Below, in pieces: positions 1-10,182 of a DNA stretch of 64,000 nt. The DNA is from Treponema denticola (GTDB lineage Bacteria > Spirochaetota > Spirochaetia > Treponematales > Treponemataceae), in NCBI RefSeq assembly GCF_024400535.1, contig NZ_CP038800.1, positions 1,054,001 to 1,118,000 of the forward strand, written 5' to 3'. A model generated the notes under the pieces. The model worked only from the letters and a program-made list of their open reading frames with translations, made no database searches and was not told the DNA's origin. The translations under genes and the position numbers were made by a program. Numbering within the stretch: the stretch's first letter is position 1; each line of letters opens with the position of its first letter.

Positions 1-3000
1 TCAGCAGTAGAACCGGTTAAAACTGTGGTTGTGTTAAGATAATTACCATCTGGCACGGTAATTCTTGCAGCTTGGTTTTGACCGGCAGTTAAGGTACCTG
101 TAATTTTAATTGTCTTATTATTGAACAGATAAACATCATTTCTACCGTGTGTATGCTCATCTCCGTCGGTTGAAGGTGTTATTTTGGCAACTTCGGATAT
201 ATTAAATGTTCCGTTTTCAAAATAACAGCCGCCTCCTTGTCCGGCTGTATTTTTTTTAATTTCTCCGCCTGACATATTTAATGTTCCCCCTGCTAAATAT
301 ATCCCGCCTCCTCTTAATGTCGAAGAATTTTCATCTATTATAGCTGAAACTATTTTTGTATTTCCTTTAGTATAAATTCCTCCTCCATAATTTTTTGCCT
401 CATTTTTATATATTTTAACCCCGCTAAGTTCAAGAGTGCCACTGCTACCTACAAATATCCCGCCTCCATGAGCAGTGGTCGAGCTGCCTGTGTCTTTAAG
501 TGCTTTACAATTTTGGATCAATGAGCCGTTTTCAATCTTTAAAGAGCCTCCTAGAACGACAATACCGCCTCCATTTGATTTAGCAGTACAATTGTCTATA
601 GTTATTCCTGATAAGGTAACACCTCCACTTAGAATCTCTATGCCTCCGCCTGAATCTGTTGAATAACCGTTTTTTAGTTCAAGGTTCTCTAATCTAACTA
701 CAGCATCGTTTTTAATCTTAAATATTTTATGTTTTTTACTAATGCCGCTGAATGTAAAGGTATCAAGATTAAGCTCCATAATATTTCGTGAGGAAGGATT
801 ATTTCCCTTAATAGTCATATTCTTCGTTATTTCTATTGTGCCGTAATTTTCTTCATCAGTACCGTATGCGGCCGTAAGATTACTATTAACAAGAATAGTA
901 TTATACTTGCCTTCTTTAACGGCTTTTTTTAATTCTTTCCAAGATGTAACAGTTATAGTCTTGTTTGCAAGCTCCAATTTTCCGGCAGCATTGATTTTCC
1001 ACTTTTTACCATCAGTATCATCGGTAACCTTGAATTTGGATACTTGATCTGCAAGTATAACGCCGGGAGCGGCTGTTAAGACAGTGATTGTAGGATTACC
1101 TACCGAAGGATAGTTTTCAGGGCTTATTCTGGCGACAGAGGTTTCAGTTAGTGAACCTGTAACAGTGATTACCTTATCTGCAGGAAGATAAATATCGTTT
1201 TTTCCTAGTTTGTTTTCATCGGGGTCCGCAGAAGGAACTATTTTTGCATCGCCGGATATTTTGAAAGTTCCGTTATTGTAGACTGCCCCTTCAAGTTTTG
1301 CTTCATTCTCTTTTATTTCCCCGCCTTCCATTATGAGTTTACCTGAATTATATATACCGCCGCCATTGCCTGTAATAATGCTTCCGTTAGAGTTTTTTGC
1401 CTTATTTCCCTGTATAATACAAGAGTTTTTTACAGTAAGAGTTCCGTGTTCCGAAATATAAACACCTCCTCCTCCGTCAGCACCGACACTTGATTCATTA
1501 TTTAATATTTTTGCACTACCCTGTAAAACAAGACTTCCTTTATAAAGATATATACCCCCTCCTTTACCGTTACTTTGACAAATATTACCGCTTATTTCGG
1601 CAGAGTCTTCAATTATGTTTTCACCTAAATTGGTATGAATGTAAATTCCGGCTCCTTTTTCTGCTGTATTGGATAAAATCTTTGATGAACCCTTTATCCA
1701 TAATCTTCCATCAGAAGAGCTGCTTATATAAATTGCACCGCCTTCTCCTAAACTTGCATTATTTTTACATTCAGTTATAGTTACATTTTCAAGTTCTAAT
1801 GATGCTCCTGTTACATGTACTCCTGCCCCGGGAGAGTCTTTTCCTTTTTTAAGAGTTATATCTTTTAACTTAAGACTTGCTCCGTTATAAACCTTAAATA
1901 TCCTATGCTTTTCATCTGCATTTAGTACAGCCGAAGTACTTTCACCCTTGATTGTAAGGTTTTTAGTTATTGAAATTTCTGAAGTGGTAGTATCTGCTAT
2001 AAGAGTATTTTTTACGGTTATAGTATCGCCGGAATTTGCTGCATTTACGGCATCTTGAAGTCCTTGCCAGCTCGTAATTTCAGTAATTTCTTTTTTTAGT
2101 ACAAGAGCATTTAGTGAGGAAACCCTTTGAAGCGACCAAGTTTGCCCGGGTTTCTGAGTTAAACTAAATTTAGATATATCCTCATCAGTTAAGGTATAGC
2201 TTTCGCCTTTTACTACCTGTCTACCGGGAGTATATGTATTGTTTGCAGGCGTTATTCTGGCGACATAGGTTTCAGTTAGTGCACCTGTAACAGTGATTAC
2301 CTTTTCTGCAGGAAGATAAACATCGTTTTTGGTTGGGTCAATAGTGATTTTTGCAGAACCGGATATTTTGAGAATTCCGCCGTTATAGATAGCTCCGCCT
2401 AAACCGTTCGAAGAAATGGTTCTATTGTTTCTTATTACAGAATTACCCTTAATATCAATATTACCGGTTGAAGATATAGCTCCTCCTGCCATACCGGCTT
2501 CAGAATCGGCTATATCCGTATTGTCAAGAGTTAAAACCGAGCCATTTCCGGCTTTTATAGCCCCGCCTGTAGCCTCATGAGGACTTCCTTCAACTTTTCC
2601 GTTTTGAAGTGTAAGGCCTGTCAAGTTCAAAGATTTTCCGATTTTTATCGTGAAGATCCGATGAAGGGTACCGGGTTTATTAGAACCGTCCTTATTAGCA
2701 TCGATGATGTCGCCGGCTTTTCCGTTTAAGCCTTGGATATTTATGTCTTCTTTTACCTCAATTTCTCCCGAGTTATTTGCTGCACTCGTTGAAATTATAT
2801 GCCCTTTTATATAAATAGTATCCCCGAAAGAAGCAAGGTTTACAGCCTTTTTAAGAATATGCCATGAACTATCACCGGTGCGTACTTCCTTTTTTATTCT
2901 ATAGTAATAAGTCTTTTCATCACTGTCGGTATAATTCGGCCCGCTTGCCTTTAATTTAACCTCGTATATTTCATCCACTCCCGGAATCGGGTCCAGTAAT

Positions 3001-4238
3001 ATCTTTGTAATACCTCCGCTTTGTTGGCTGCTGCCTTTAGGTCCTGTAAAACCTGAGGGAGCTGGAGTAGAGTCTGACAGTTTTACCTCGGCCTCTATAG
3101 TTACACCGGAAGAAGGATAAGCAGTATTATGAGCTTTTAGTACAACAGTGTTTCCCAAACATGAAGATATGTGAATCGGATTCGTAGATGTACCGGTGCT
3201 CAATGCAGTTTCATTATCCGTATAGACTCCGGAGCTTGTTAATGTATTCATTCCGGAATCGTAAGAAATTTGCGGAACAGGAAGTTTTGCCGAATCTGTT
3301 TTACCTTTAGTTTCAGGGGAGTAAAGAGATTTTGAGTCCTTTAGTTTAAGTATGTACCTTGAACCTTGTCCGGTTTTTACCCTTGTTTTGATACAAAGCA
3401 TCCATTTTCGCTCATCCGCACCGGGAATAGCCTTAAAAAGGCTTAAGTCTACTCCTGATACATCATGGGATTGAAGAGGTGCAATTGTTTCAGTTGGAGA
3501 AAGGATTTGTCCCATGGACTCACTCACATCGAAGCCGTCTTTTGTTAATTTTACCGGGATAGAGGCTTTTTGACTTTCTTCTTCAGTTAAGTAAATCTCA
3601 GATATGTCCCCATGAAGTAAATTTTCAGTATCAATTAAATGGTCAAGCCCTTCAAATTTAAAGATTAAAACATAATACCAATCAGTCCCCTGTTGTATTT
3701 TTCCTGTAGTAAACCACTGAGGCTGAGGGGGAGGCGTATTGGCTCTTAGCTTATAAGAGTAGTTTTGATCGAATTTTCTTTTATCGTTTTTATTATATAG
3801 GTTTATTTTAGGATTTAGATCCGCTTTTCCCTGTTCGTTTTTAAGTAAAAATTCTTTTGTATAAGTTAGCTCGAGTTTATCGAAAGCTTTTTGAGCTAAA
3901 GAATAATCTTCCCCGAATTCAGGCCTTCCTCCGCTTTTACCCTTTACGTTTTCATCAAAGATGATAATATCAGCCGGAGCGTCCGGATCATTGGGCATTA
4001 AAAATTCAAATTTTTGAGAGTTATGCAGATTAAAATAAATGTGGGTATCTTTACCCGATGGCAAGGAGGAAAAGCCGTCCCCGTCAACCGGAACTCCGGA
4101 GGGAATTTCAATTCCGATTATCTTTGCACTATCTGTCCAATATGAAAAGGTTTCTTCAACGCTGTCAACAAGCTGCTTGCATGATGTTAAACTGACTAAA
4201 AACAATAAGGGCAAAAATTTGCGTAAAATTTTTTTCAT
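1..4238 (-). CDS. Giant beta-helix (GGGIY-repeat) surface lipoprotein, 3' end outside window
   Basis: The minus frame is open from the ATG at 4238 to the window edge (over 1410 codons) with no stop, so the gene is 3'-truncated by the window. The N-terminus is a lipoprotein signal: a short basic start, a hydrophobic core and lipobox LTSC followed by KQ. A first ~450 residues look like an adhesin-type N-domain. The rest is at least three tandem modules of ~370 residues rich in GGGIY/GGAI turns and repeated I-x-G-N rungs, as in right-handed parallel beta-helix and chlamydial Pmp-like proteins. Each module closes with a D-(V/I)-YLPA-(E/D)-KVITVTG-like strand. It is probably surface exposed and anchored by acyl chains. 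It lies 21 bp after an outer-membrane protein gene, with a good GGAG-type ribosome site at ~4250, so it is probably the last gene of that operon. The family is not identified more closely, and an adhesin role is only inference. Confidence 0.75.
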   Translation of the reverse strand, partial: MKKILRKFLPLLFLVSLTSCKQLVDSVEETFSYWTDSAKIIGIEIPSGVPVDGDGFSSLPSGKDTHIYFNLHNSQKFEFLMPNDPDAPADIIIFDENVKGKSGGRPEFGEDYSLAQKAFDKLELTYTKEFLLKNEQGKADLNPKINLYNKNDKRKFDQNYSYKLRANTPPPQPQWFTTGKIQQGTDWYYVLIFKFEGLDHLIDTENLLHGDISEIYLTEEESQKASIPVKLTKDGFDVSESMGQILSPTETIAPLQSHDVSGVDLSLFKAIPGADERKWMLCIKTRVKTGQGSRYILKLKDSKSLYSPETKGKTDSAKLPVPQISYDSGMNTLTSSGVYTDNETALSTGTSTNPIHISSCLGNTVVLKAHNTAYPSSGVTIEAEVKLSDSTPAPSGFTGPKGSSQQSGGITKILLDPIPGVDEIYEVKLKASGPNYTDSDEKTYYYRIKKEVRTGDSSWHILKKAVNLASFGDTIYIKGHIISTSAANNSGEIEVKEDINIQGLNGKAGDIIDANKDGSNKPGTLHRIFTIKIGKSLNLTGLTLQNGKVEGSPHEATGGAIKAGNGSVLTLDNTDIADSEAGMAGGAISSTGNIDIKGNSVIRNNRTISSNGLGGAIYNGGILKISGSAKITIDPTKNDVYLPAEKVITVTGALTETYVARITPANNTYTPGRQVVKGESYTLTDEDISKFSLTQKPGQTWSLQRVSSLNALVLKKEITEITSWQGLQDAVNAANSGDTITVKNTLIADTTTSEISITKNLTIKGESTSAVLNADEKHRIFKVYNGASLKLKDITLKKGKDSPGAGVHVTGASLELENVTITECKNNASLGEGGAIYISSSSDGRLWIKGSSKILSNTAEKGAGIYIHTNLGENIIEDSAEISGNICQSNGKGGGIYLYKGSLVLQGSAKILNNESSVGADGGGGVYISEHGTLTVKNSCIIQGNKAKNSNGSIITGNGGGIYNSGKLIMEGGEIKENEAKLEGAVYNNGTFKISGDAKIVPSADPDENKLGKNDIYLPADKVITVTGSLTETSVARISPENYPSVGNPTITVLTAAPGVILADQVSKFKVTDDTDGKKWKINAAGKLELANKTITVTSWKELKKAVKEGKYNTILVNSNLTAAYGTDEENYGTIEITKNMTIKGNNPSSRNIMELNLDTFTFSGISKKHKIFKIKNDAVVRLENLELKNGYSTDSGGGIEILSGGVTLSGITIDNCTAKSNGGGIVVLGGSLKIENGSLIQNCKALKDTGSSTTAHGGGIFVGSSGTLELSGVKIYKNEAKNYGGGIYTKGNTKIVSAIIDENSSTLRGGGIYLAGGTLNMSGGEIKKNTAGQGGGCYFENGTFNISEVAKITPSTDGDEHTHGRNDVYLFNNKTIKITGTLTAGQNQAARITVPDGNYLNTTTVLTGSTA
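1124..2328. repeat. Near-identical 77-bp repeats inside the lipoprotein gene (modular duplication)
   Basis: Bases 1124-1200 and 2252-2328 are the same 77-bp sequence with about four mismatches, 1128 bp apart. A diverged third relative lies at about 60-150. They encode the closing strand of each beta-helix module. The spacing equals one module, so the protein grew by module duplication and could gain or lose modules by recombination. Confidence 0.8.
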
Positions 4239-4259
4239 AATTTATATTTCTCCTATAGG

Positions 4260-5447
4260 TTAAAATTCCCAGCCTAGAGAAAGGGAAGGCTGAATTATAT
4301 ATTTAGGAAAATCTTTTCTAAATAGAATTATGTGATCTAAATTTATTTCAAGGTATAATTTTTTATAAAGATAAACTTGAAAAGCTGTTCCTCCGTTTAC
4401 GGATGGACACCAAAACCAATATGCCGGACTTTGTATACCGGATTCAGCGTACTTAAATTGTGCTTGTATTAAAAATGCTGCGCCTCCTCCCAAATGCAGA
4501 TCAAAATTAAGTCTATGCTTGATTATTGGAAACATGTATACCAAGTTAAATTGAGGCAGCACAAAACCGGCTTTTAATGTATAAATTTCATCTTTAGGAT
4601 TTTTTAAAAATAAGCTTGAAGCTGAAAGATTAAAACCTATGTGACCGTAAATTTTTTTTATAGGTACAATGCTAAACCGTAAAGAGCCTCCGGCAGGATA
4701 AATATTTGATTTAAAATATTGATATAATATTTTATTTTGTATAAAGGCGCTAAAAGTATAGCCTAAAGATAAAAATATGTCGAGAGGTTTTTGGAATGCA
4801 AAATTTATATTTTGGGAGCTATCGTGTAAACCGCTCGGATCTGTTGCTGTAAAAGTATAAGTTCCGGGAGTGAGCTTTGAAAAATCCAGTTTAAGTTTTA
4901 TTTTTTTTCCGTCGTTATCCGTTTCGATTACGGTACATGGGACTGAATATCCTTTATCTTTGTTCAAAGTAAATATTGTTTCCGAAAAAAGATTATTACC
5001 TAAGACGATGACCGAGTCCGAATTCGTCTCATCGAAGTATATTTTATTGACGGATAATGATAAAACTTCAGGCTGATAGGCGACTCGTACATCAAAATTT
5101 CTATATTTACTTGCGAATTCCGTCTGATTAAGAAGATTAATTACAGCTACCTTATAGCGGTATTTTCCCGGCTTTAAAGAAACATTGATTGAATTCTTTT
5201 TTAAAATTTTTTTATCGATTTGTGCCCAGTTGCCTGATTTATCTTGCTTTTCGAGTATAAATTCAAAGCCTAATATGTCGTCTATTGCTTCCCATGATAA
5301 ATGCTGATATAAAGATGCTCCCTGATTGCCTTCTTCTATAAAATAACTTTTTTTGCCCTTATCTTCACTATTTATATTTTCTTGTGCATATAAAAATAAA
5401 ACTGCATAAAATAATATAATTACGATAAAATATTTTTTATTTTCCAT
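4260..5447 (-). CDS. Exported protein with IPT-like domain and C-terminal outer-membrane beta-barrel
   Basis: About 395 residues. I place the start at the ATG at 5447, because it begins directly with a signal peptide (MENKKYF, hydrophobic core, then FLYAQ). An in-frame start 27 bp upstream would add nine odd residues. Residues ~30-120 resemble an Ig/FnIII-like fold. About 125-215 looks like an IPT/TIG domain (PGTYTFTATDPSG). About 215-395 shows alternating beta strands with Gly/aromatic residues and ends in Trp-Glu-Phe; a terminal Phe is the usual outer-membrane barrel signature. The start overlaps the end of the upstream FecR gene by 11 bp, suggesting coupled translation. It is probably an outer-membrane partner of the FecR and cyclase proteins; no function is assigned. 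Confidence 0.7.
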   Translation of the reverse strand: MENKKYFIVIILFYAVLFLYAQENINSEDKGKKSYFIEEGNQGASLYQHLSWEAIDDILGFEFILEKQDKSGNWAQIDKKILKKNSINVSLKPGKYRYKVAVINLLNQTEFASKYRNFDVRVAYQPEVLSLSVNKIYFDETNSDSVIVLGNNLFSETIFTLNKDKGYSVPCTVIETDNDGKKIKLKLDFSKLTPGTYTFTATDPSGLHDSSQNINFAFQKPLDIFLSLGYTFSAFIQNKILYQYFKSNIYPAGGSLRFSIVPIKKIYGHIGFNLSASSLFLKNPKDEIYTLKAGFVLPQFNLVYMFPIIKHRLNFDLHLGGGAAFLIQAQFKYAESGIQSPAYWFWCPSVNGGTAFQVYLYKKLYLEINLDHIILFRKDFPKYIIQPSLSLGWEF

Positions 5448-8226
5448 ACATAATACCTGTTTCATCTGTTTCAAGTTTTTGAGCTTGGGGTAAATCTATT
5501 TTAAATTTTAAAGTAGATTTATTTCCGTCTTGAATTATGCCATCCTTAAATTTTCGTTGTGCTTTTACTTCAATATAAAACATATCTCTTGATAATAAAT
5601 TCAATTTATCAAAATCAAATATAATATTTCCTGAATTGGTTTGAGTTATAGTGTCTCTGTAAACGGTTTTTGAGGAATTGTATATGCGCACGATATAATA
5701 AGCTGCATCAGGTACTCTTTTCCAAATAAATTTAATGCTTCTATTATTTTTAAAGAAAGAGACATCTAAATTTTGATTTTTCGCAGGCGAAATAATATCG
5801 GGCGCCGGCAATTTAGGAATGGGTAATACGGTAAATGATGATCCGTTTTTGCTTGAAATATCGAACCCTTTTGAGGTTTTTGCTTTTATCCTCCAGCTAT
5901 ATTTGCCGGCACCTAGAGGCGGCAGTTGAATCTCTTTATCAGGATTTTTTATTGAAAGTATAGTTTGTTTTTGCCCTGCTTTAATAAGAGTCAGCTCCGA
6001 TTCTTCGGGATCTTCAACAGAATCCCACTTTAAAACAGTAGTTTGTAAAACCGCATCTATTCCTTTGATATTTGAATTATTTTTAGGATATATAAGTTCA
6101 ATCGGTTTTAAATGCATTAAAGCCGTTTCATGATCAGCCGTATAACCGTATCTGCGGCCTGATTTTTCAGTCAAGGCAGCAAACCCTTGAACACTGATTA
6201 TGTATGTTCCGTCTAAAATCGATTTCATGTCTAATTCGATTTCAGTATCTGTAACATATAAATTTTCATATATAGGTTTTTGATTTAATCCTTTAGGTGT
6301 AATTCTGACTTGATAAAAATCCGCCTCAGGAACCTTTTTCCATCTGAATTTATTTTTTTCTGAGGGTAGAATAATTATCTTATCTTGTAAGCCTACAAAC
6401 TCAGGTTTAGGAAGAGGGGGTACTATATTTAGTTTTTTAATTTCGGTTTTTAATTCTTCTTTTCCCGTATTGATTAAGACCCTCCAGAACCACTCTCCTC
6501 TGTCTAAGGCTATACCTCCTATGCCTGAATTAAGAGCCTTTGTATTTAGATTGATATTTTTAAAATCAGGAGATGAAGAAACTTGAAAATATTGTTCGCC
6601 TGCCGAATTGGTTTTCCATGTAAAGTGTGTATCAATGCAGTATGTATCTGTAATAATATAATCATCAGGCGGAAAAACCGATCGGACAAATAGATCATCA
6701 CCCCCAATTTTAATTTTTTGAGGTTTGCTGAATGCCAAGGTTTCATCATTTTTATCTAACGCACTTATATCCCAATAATAGTCCGAAGAGGCTAGTTCCT
6801 TTTCCAAATCTTTGATTTCAAAGTAGTTTGAGATTAATATCTTTTGTAAGACGACATTATCCATGTTTTCATCCGAAGATACGCGAAGACTGTATTTTTT
6901 TGCTTCGGGTATGCTGCTCCATGAAAAAGAGGCTTTTTTATCTTCGCCCATTTTGATGATAGATTGGGATACTTTTAGCTCAATAATATCTCGGCTTTTT
7001 CTCTTTTCCATATCAAAGCTGCCTATATTGGAGCTTTGCAAAAAGTCAGGTTTATCGATAAAGTAATCGGGTATAACCCTCCAATACCATTTTCCTTCTT
7101 CAAGGCCGGAAATGTTTATTGAGCTTGTATTTACTGTCCGGTTGATTTTAGGATTTTTTAGTTCGGCGTTGTCCGCTATTTCTATACGATAGGATGCCGC
7201 TGCAGGATTCCCCTTCCATGAAAACCTTATAGGTGTATCATCGTTATATAAAAACTTCTCGTCTAAAGCCGGCTCTATAAGTAGGGGAGGCGGAGCTTCA
7301 ATGACTATTAGTTTTCCGGTTACGGCTGAAGAGTCTTTTGGTCCCATTGAAGAGGCATAAAGCCTCCAATATACGGTGCCGGCTGAAATCTTTTTTCTTA
7401 GTTCATTGATGCCTTGTATCGGAATTTTTTCCGTTAAGGTATTAAAATTTTGTCCCTGAGACATCTCAAAAATAATTTCTTCCGATTCAGGGAAAGAGCT
7501 ATGCCACTTAAATCCTACTTCAATAGGTTCTCCTTCTTTATTAAAATTAAAAATTTTATTTAAAAGAGAAGGGCTTATCATTGTAATTGAAGCCTCAGCC
7601 TGATCCGCAAATATTTCTCCTGACGACAAAACAGCTTCTTTTGTTTCGCCGGAGGCATTTTCCGTTTTTACATCTTCAGACTTGTAAACAGAAGCTTCAC
7701 CTTTTTCTACTGCCAGCTTTATAGAGGCTTCTTCAGATTTTGAACTGTGAAGAATGGATTCTTTTTCAATAGAAACGGCAGTCTGTCCTGACTTTAAAAC
7801 CATTTTAGTATCTGCTGTTTTAACGGAAACATTACCGCTGTTTATCTCCAAAGAAACAGCTTCTTCTGTTTTGGGTTTAAAGATCTGAATCATTGTGTTT
7901 TCACCCACATTTATTATGCTTTTATCCGTAAAATAAATTACAGCTTCCGAATCCGCTGCCGTCCGTATTGTATCTCCATTATAAACATTAGCATATTGAG
8001 AAGGCCGATCCCAAACTGCTCTGTCAATAAATTTTCTTTGAACTCTATTATATTTATAGCTTACAATAGCTATAGAAGGATTATCTCTTGAAATAGTTTT
8101 ATTTAAATTTTTTAAAAAGAAAAATAGGGACGTTCCTGCTATGGAAAATGCAAACAGAACAACCAGTATGTCTGCAATCCTATTATCTAATTTAGGATTG
8201 GATCTTGTATTTTTTTTCGTCTTCAT
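5437..8226 (-). CDS. FecR-domain membrane protein with multiple Ig/FnIII-like repeats
   Basis: 929 residues. A short cytoplasmic N-terminus is followed by one membrane helix at ~18-40. A FecR-type domain spans ~55-165 (the pattern NGDTIRTAADSEAVIYFTD, then an L-x-I-NSG-NVSV stretch and a KSGQTAVSI stretch). From ~230 to 900 there are repeated ~90-residue beta-sandwich units marked by W-R or W-K-x-V/I-P turns (for example KGNPAAASYRIEIADN, WYWRVIP, FRWKKVPEADFYQVRI). The protein is therefore periplasmic with a single anchor. FecR domains elsewhere sense envelope signals, but here no ECF sigma factor is adjacent; the neighbour is a membrane cyclase whose stop codon lies 35 bp inside this gene. 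The tight overlaps on both sides show an operon. Its role as sensor or scaffold is inferred. Confidence 0.75.
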   Translation of the reverse strand: MKTKKNTRSNPKLDNRIADILVVLFAFSIAGTSLFFFLKNLNKTISRDNPSIAIVSYKYNRVQRKFIDRAVWDRPSQYANVYNGDTIRTAADSEAVIYFTDKSIINVGENTMIQIFKPKTEEAVSLEINSGNVSVKTADTKMVLKSGQTAVSIEKESILHSSKSEEASIKLAVEKGEASVYKSEDVKTENASGETKEAVLSSGEIFADQAEASITMISPSLLNKIFNFNKEGEPIEVGFKWHSSFPESEEIIFEMSQGQNFNTLTEKIPIQGINELRKKISAGTVYWRLYASSMGPKDSSAVTGKLIVIEAPPPLLIEPALDEKFLYNDDTPIRFSWKGNPAAASYRIEIADNAELKNPKINRTVNTSSINISGLEEGKWYWRVIPDYFIDKPDFLQSSNIGSFDMEKRKSRDIIELKVSQSIIKMGEDKKASFSWSSIPEAKKYSLRVSSDENMDNVVLQKILISNYFEIKDLEKELASSDYYWDISALDKNDETLAFSKPQKIKIGGDDLFVRSVFPPDDYIITDTYCIDTHFTWKTNSAGEQYFQVSSSPDFKNINLNTKALNSGIGGIALDRGEWFWRVLINTGKEELKTEIKKLNIVPPLPKPEFVGLQDKIIILPSEKNKFRWKKVPEADFYQVRITPKGLNQKPIYENLYVTDTEIELDMKSILDGTYIISVQGFAALTEKSGRRYGYTADHETALMHLKPIELIYPKNNSNIKGIDAVLQTTVLKWDSVEDPEESELTLIKAGQKQTILSIKNPDKEIQLPPLGAGKYSWRIKAKTSKGFDISSKNGSSFTVLPIPKLPAPDIISPAKNQNLDVSFFKNNRSIKFIWKRVPDAAYYIVRIYNSSKTVYRDTITQTNSGNIIFDFDKLNLLSRDMFYIEVKAQRKFKDGIIQDGNKSTLKFKIDLPQAQKLETDETGIMYGK

Positions 8227-10078
8227 TTACATCCACCTTTGAAAAATCAGGAGTAGGGATTCCCAGTACCTTTCTGATTTGGCTTAAATTTTTAGGGCCT
8301 TTTATTCCTGCTCCGGGAATATCTTTTTCGTTAGGCATATTTATTAAGGCGAAAACACGTAGGGGTTTTGATTTACCCTTAACTGTAACCGGCGGCATCT
8401 CTTCAACAACTACATATTCTTTTACCAAATTGTAAGTATATTCGGTAATAAGAATATCGGTTCCCATGGGTTTATTTAAAGCCTCAACACGGGAGGCAAT
8501 GTTTACCGCATCTCCTATGACCGTGTATTCCATTCTTTCATGTGAGCCGATTTGTCCTGCAACTACTGCTCCGGAATTTATTCCGCATCCTATTCTTATG
8601 ATAGGCTTTTTTTCTCCGCCTCTGCCGCGGTTAAAAAATATCAGAGCGGCTCTCATCTTAAGGGCTGCGCGCAAACAGTTTAATGCATCTTCTTTAGAAT
8701 TACCTGTAGATGCCGGTGCTCCCCAAACAGCCATAATTGCATCCCCTATAAATTTATCTACGGTTCCATTTGTCTTATTTACACAATCGACCATTAAGGT
8801 CATGTACTCATTTAAGAATTCTACAACCTCTGACGGTTTCATCTTTTCGGAAATAGCCGTAAATGAGCGTATATCGGAAAAGAAAATAGTTGTTTCCTTT
8901 GTCTCTCCTCCTAGAACCAATTCGCCCCGCATTGCAAGCTCCGCTATTTCTTTGTTTATAAAGCGGCCGAAAGAATCTTTAAGCCGTTCTCTTTCTGCGA
9001 GACCTTTACCCATTTCGACAAAACTCGTAGTTAAAAGTCCCAACTCATCCTTTGTTTTTGCTTGTAAATCTATTTCATAGTTTCCCTGTTTTATTTCGGT
9101 TGCAGCAATGGCTAATTTTTTTACAGGAGTACTTATAGATTTTGAAAAAAACCAGACAAAGATGACCGATAAGGATAAAACAATTATAGTTAAATAAATG
9201 TTCCTTTTTGTGGTATTTTCTACAGGTTCCAAAAGTATATCTGCCGGTGCACTTGTAAGAACTGCAAGATCTCCCAATGAGAGCCTGTTATAGGAACCGA
9301 AGTATGCTTTTCCGTCTTCATCTTTTACAAGAACCTGTCTGTTGATATCCCCATTTTCTCTCATTTGGGAAAATAAGGAAAAGTTGCTTACATTTACCCC
9401 GTTTTTTACAAGATTAAAATCGGGATGAATGAGAATATCTCCTCTATTGTTTACAAGATAGGTAGTTTGTATAGTGCCTGTACCGAAAGTTTCGGAAAGT
9501 TTTTCTGCCGAAAAAAAGACTATCAAGCCTTGATTTAAACCTTTTTCGGTATAGGGGTAAAATAAAACCAGCATGGGCATATCAAATAAGGGAGCGGCGT
9601 TTAATATTTGGATTATTCCATTTTCCGTTTGGATCATGAAATCTTTTGACTCTGATAAGAATGTTTCAATCAAAGCCGGATCAATACCGTTTACCGTAAA
9701 AAAGTTTGAACTTAAAAGTTTAGTTTCAATTCCTCCTTGCTTTTTGGAGTCGGTAAGCAATATGGCAGCAGTATACGGATTGCGTTCAAAATAAAGGGCA
9801 GAGGCTTGATTTTGAAACGAGCTTGAACTTTCATTATTGTTCAGCAGATCCAAAAGTAAAAAGGCATTAGATCTTATTTCAGTTAAGTCTTTTTCTGCTG
9901 AAAAAGCCGCCTGTTTATTTACAGTACGGTTATTTTCTTCAGAAGTAAGCTCTACATCTTGTCTTCCAAACCATGTAACAAGGGCTGTAATACCTCCCAA
10001 TGATAAAATTATCAAAATAGATATAATGGTAACCAGTTTTACTCCTATCGAAAATCTTACCTTAGTTTGTCTGCTCAT
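8192..10078 (-). CDS. Membrane-bound class III adenylate/guanylate cyclase with HAMP domain
   Basis: 628 residues. A helix at ~12-36, an extracytoplasmic Cache-like sensor at ~40-285, a second helix at ~290-311, a HAMP domain at ~312-365, and a class III cyclase domain at ~385-590. All catalytic elements are visible: the first metal Asp in FFSDIRSF, the substrate Lys and second metal Asp in TVDKFIGDAIMAVW, and the GDAVNIASRVE segment with the Asp, Asn and Arg of base recognition and the transition state. The Lys/Asp pair favours ATP, so cAMP is the likely product. A promoter at 10131-10159 and the GAGGGG site before 10078 support the start. The gene heads the FecR, barrel and lipoprotein operon, so it probably couples an outside signal to a second messenger. 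Confidence 0.9.
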   Translation of the reverse strand: MSRQTKVRFSIGVKLVTIISILIILSLGGITALVTWFGRQDVELTSEENNRTVNKQAAFSAEKDLTEIRSNAFLLLDLLNNNESSSSFQNQASALYFERNPYTAAILLTDSKKQGGIETKLLSSNFFTVNGIDPALIETFLSESKDFMIQTENGIIQILNAAPLFDMPMLVLFYPYTEKGLNQGLIVFFSAEKLSETFGTGTIQTTYLVNNRGDILIHPDFNLVKNGVNVSNFSLFSQMRENGDINRQVLVKDEDGKAYFGSYNRLSLGDLAVLTSAPADILLEPVENTTKRNIYLTIIVLSLSVIFVWFFSKSISTPVKKLAIAATEIKQGNYEIDLQAKTKDELGLLTTSFVEMGKGLAERERLKDSFGRFINKEIAELAMRGELVLGGETKETTIFFSDIRSFTAISEKMKPSEVVEFLNEYMTLMVDCVNKTNGTVDKFIGDAIMAVWGAPASTGNSKEDALNCLRAALKMRAALIFFNRGRGGEKKPIIRIGCGINSGAVVAGQIGSHERMEYTVIGDAVNIASRVEALNKPMGTDILITEYTYNLVKEYVVVEEMPPVTVKGKSKPLRVFALINMPNEKDIPGAGIKGPKNLSQIRKVLGIPTPDFSKVDVNEDEKKYKIQS

Positions 10079-10130
10079 CTATAAAATAACCCCTCAATCA
10101 AAACCGTGAATTTTCTTGCATCATCCGGTA

Positions 10131-10159
10131 ATATTATCATAATTTAAAGGTTCTTTCAA
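10131..10159 (-). promoter_or_regulatory. Promoter of the cyclase-FecR operon
   Basis: On the minus strand, TTGAAA (10159-10154), a 17-bp spacer and TAATAT (10136-10131). The start of transcription should fall near 10124, giving a leader of ~45 nt before the ATG at 10078. Confidence 0.6.
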
Positions 10160-10182
10160 GACTACAAATTTTTGTTTTTAAT

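Noticed and set aside
1-4238. Short plus-strand ORFs (for example 475-666 and 1490-1780) as genes
   Set aside because: They lie antisense to a continuous minus frame with a lipoprotein signal and repeating beta-helix motifs.
8466-9080. 204-residue plus-strand ORF
   Set aside because: It is antisense to the cyclase domain, which has intact catalytic motifs.
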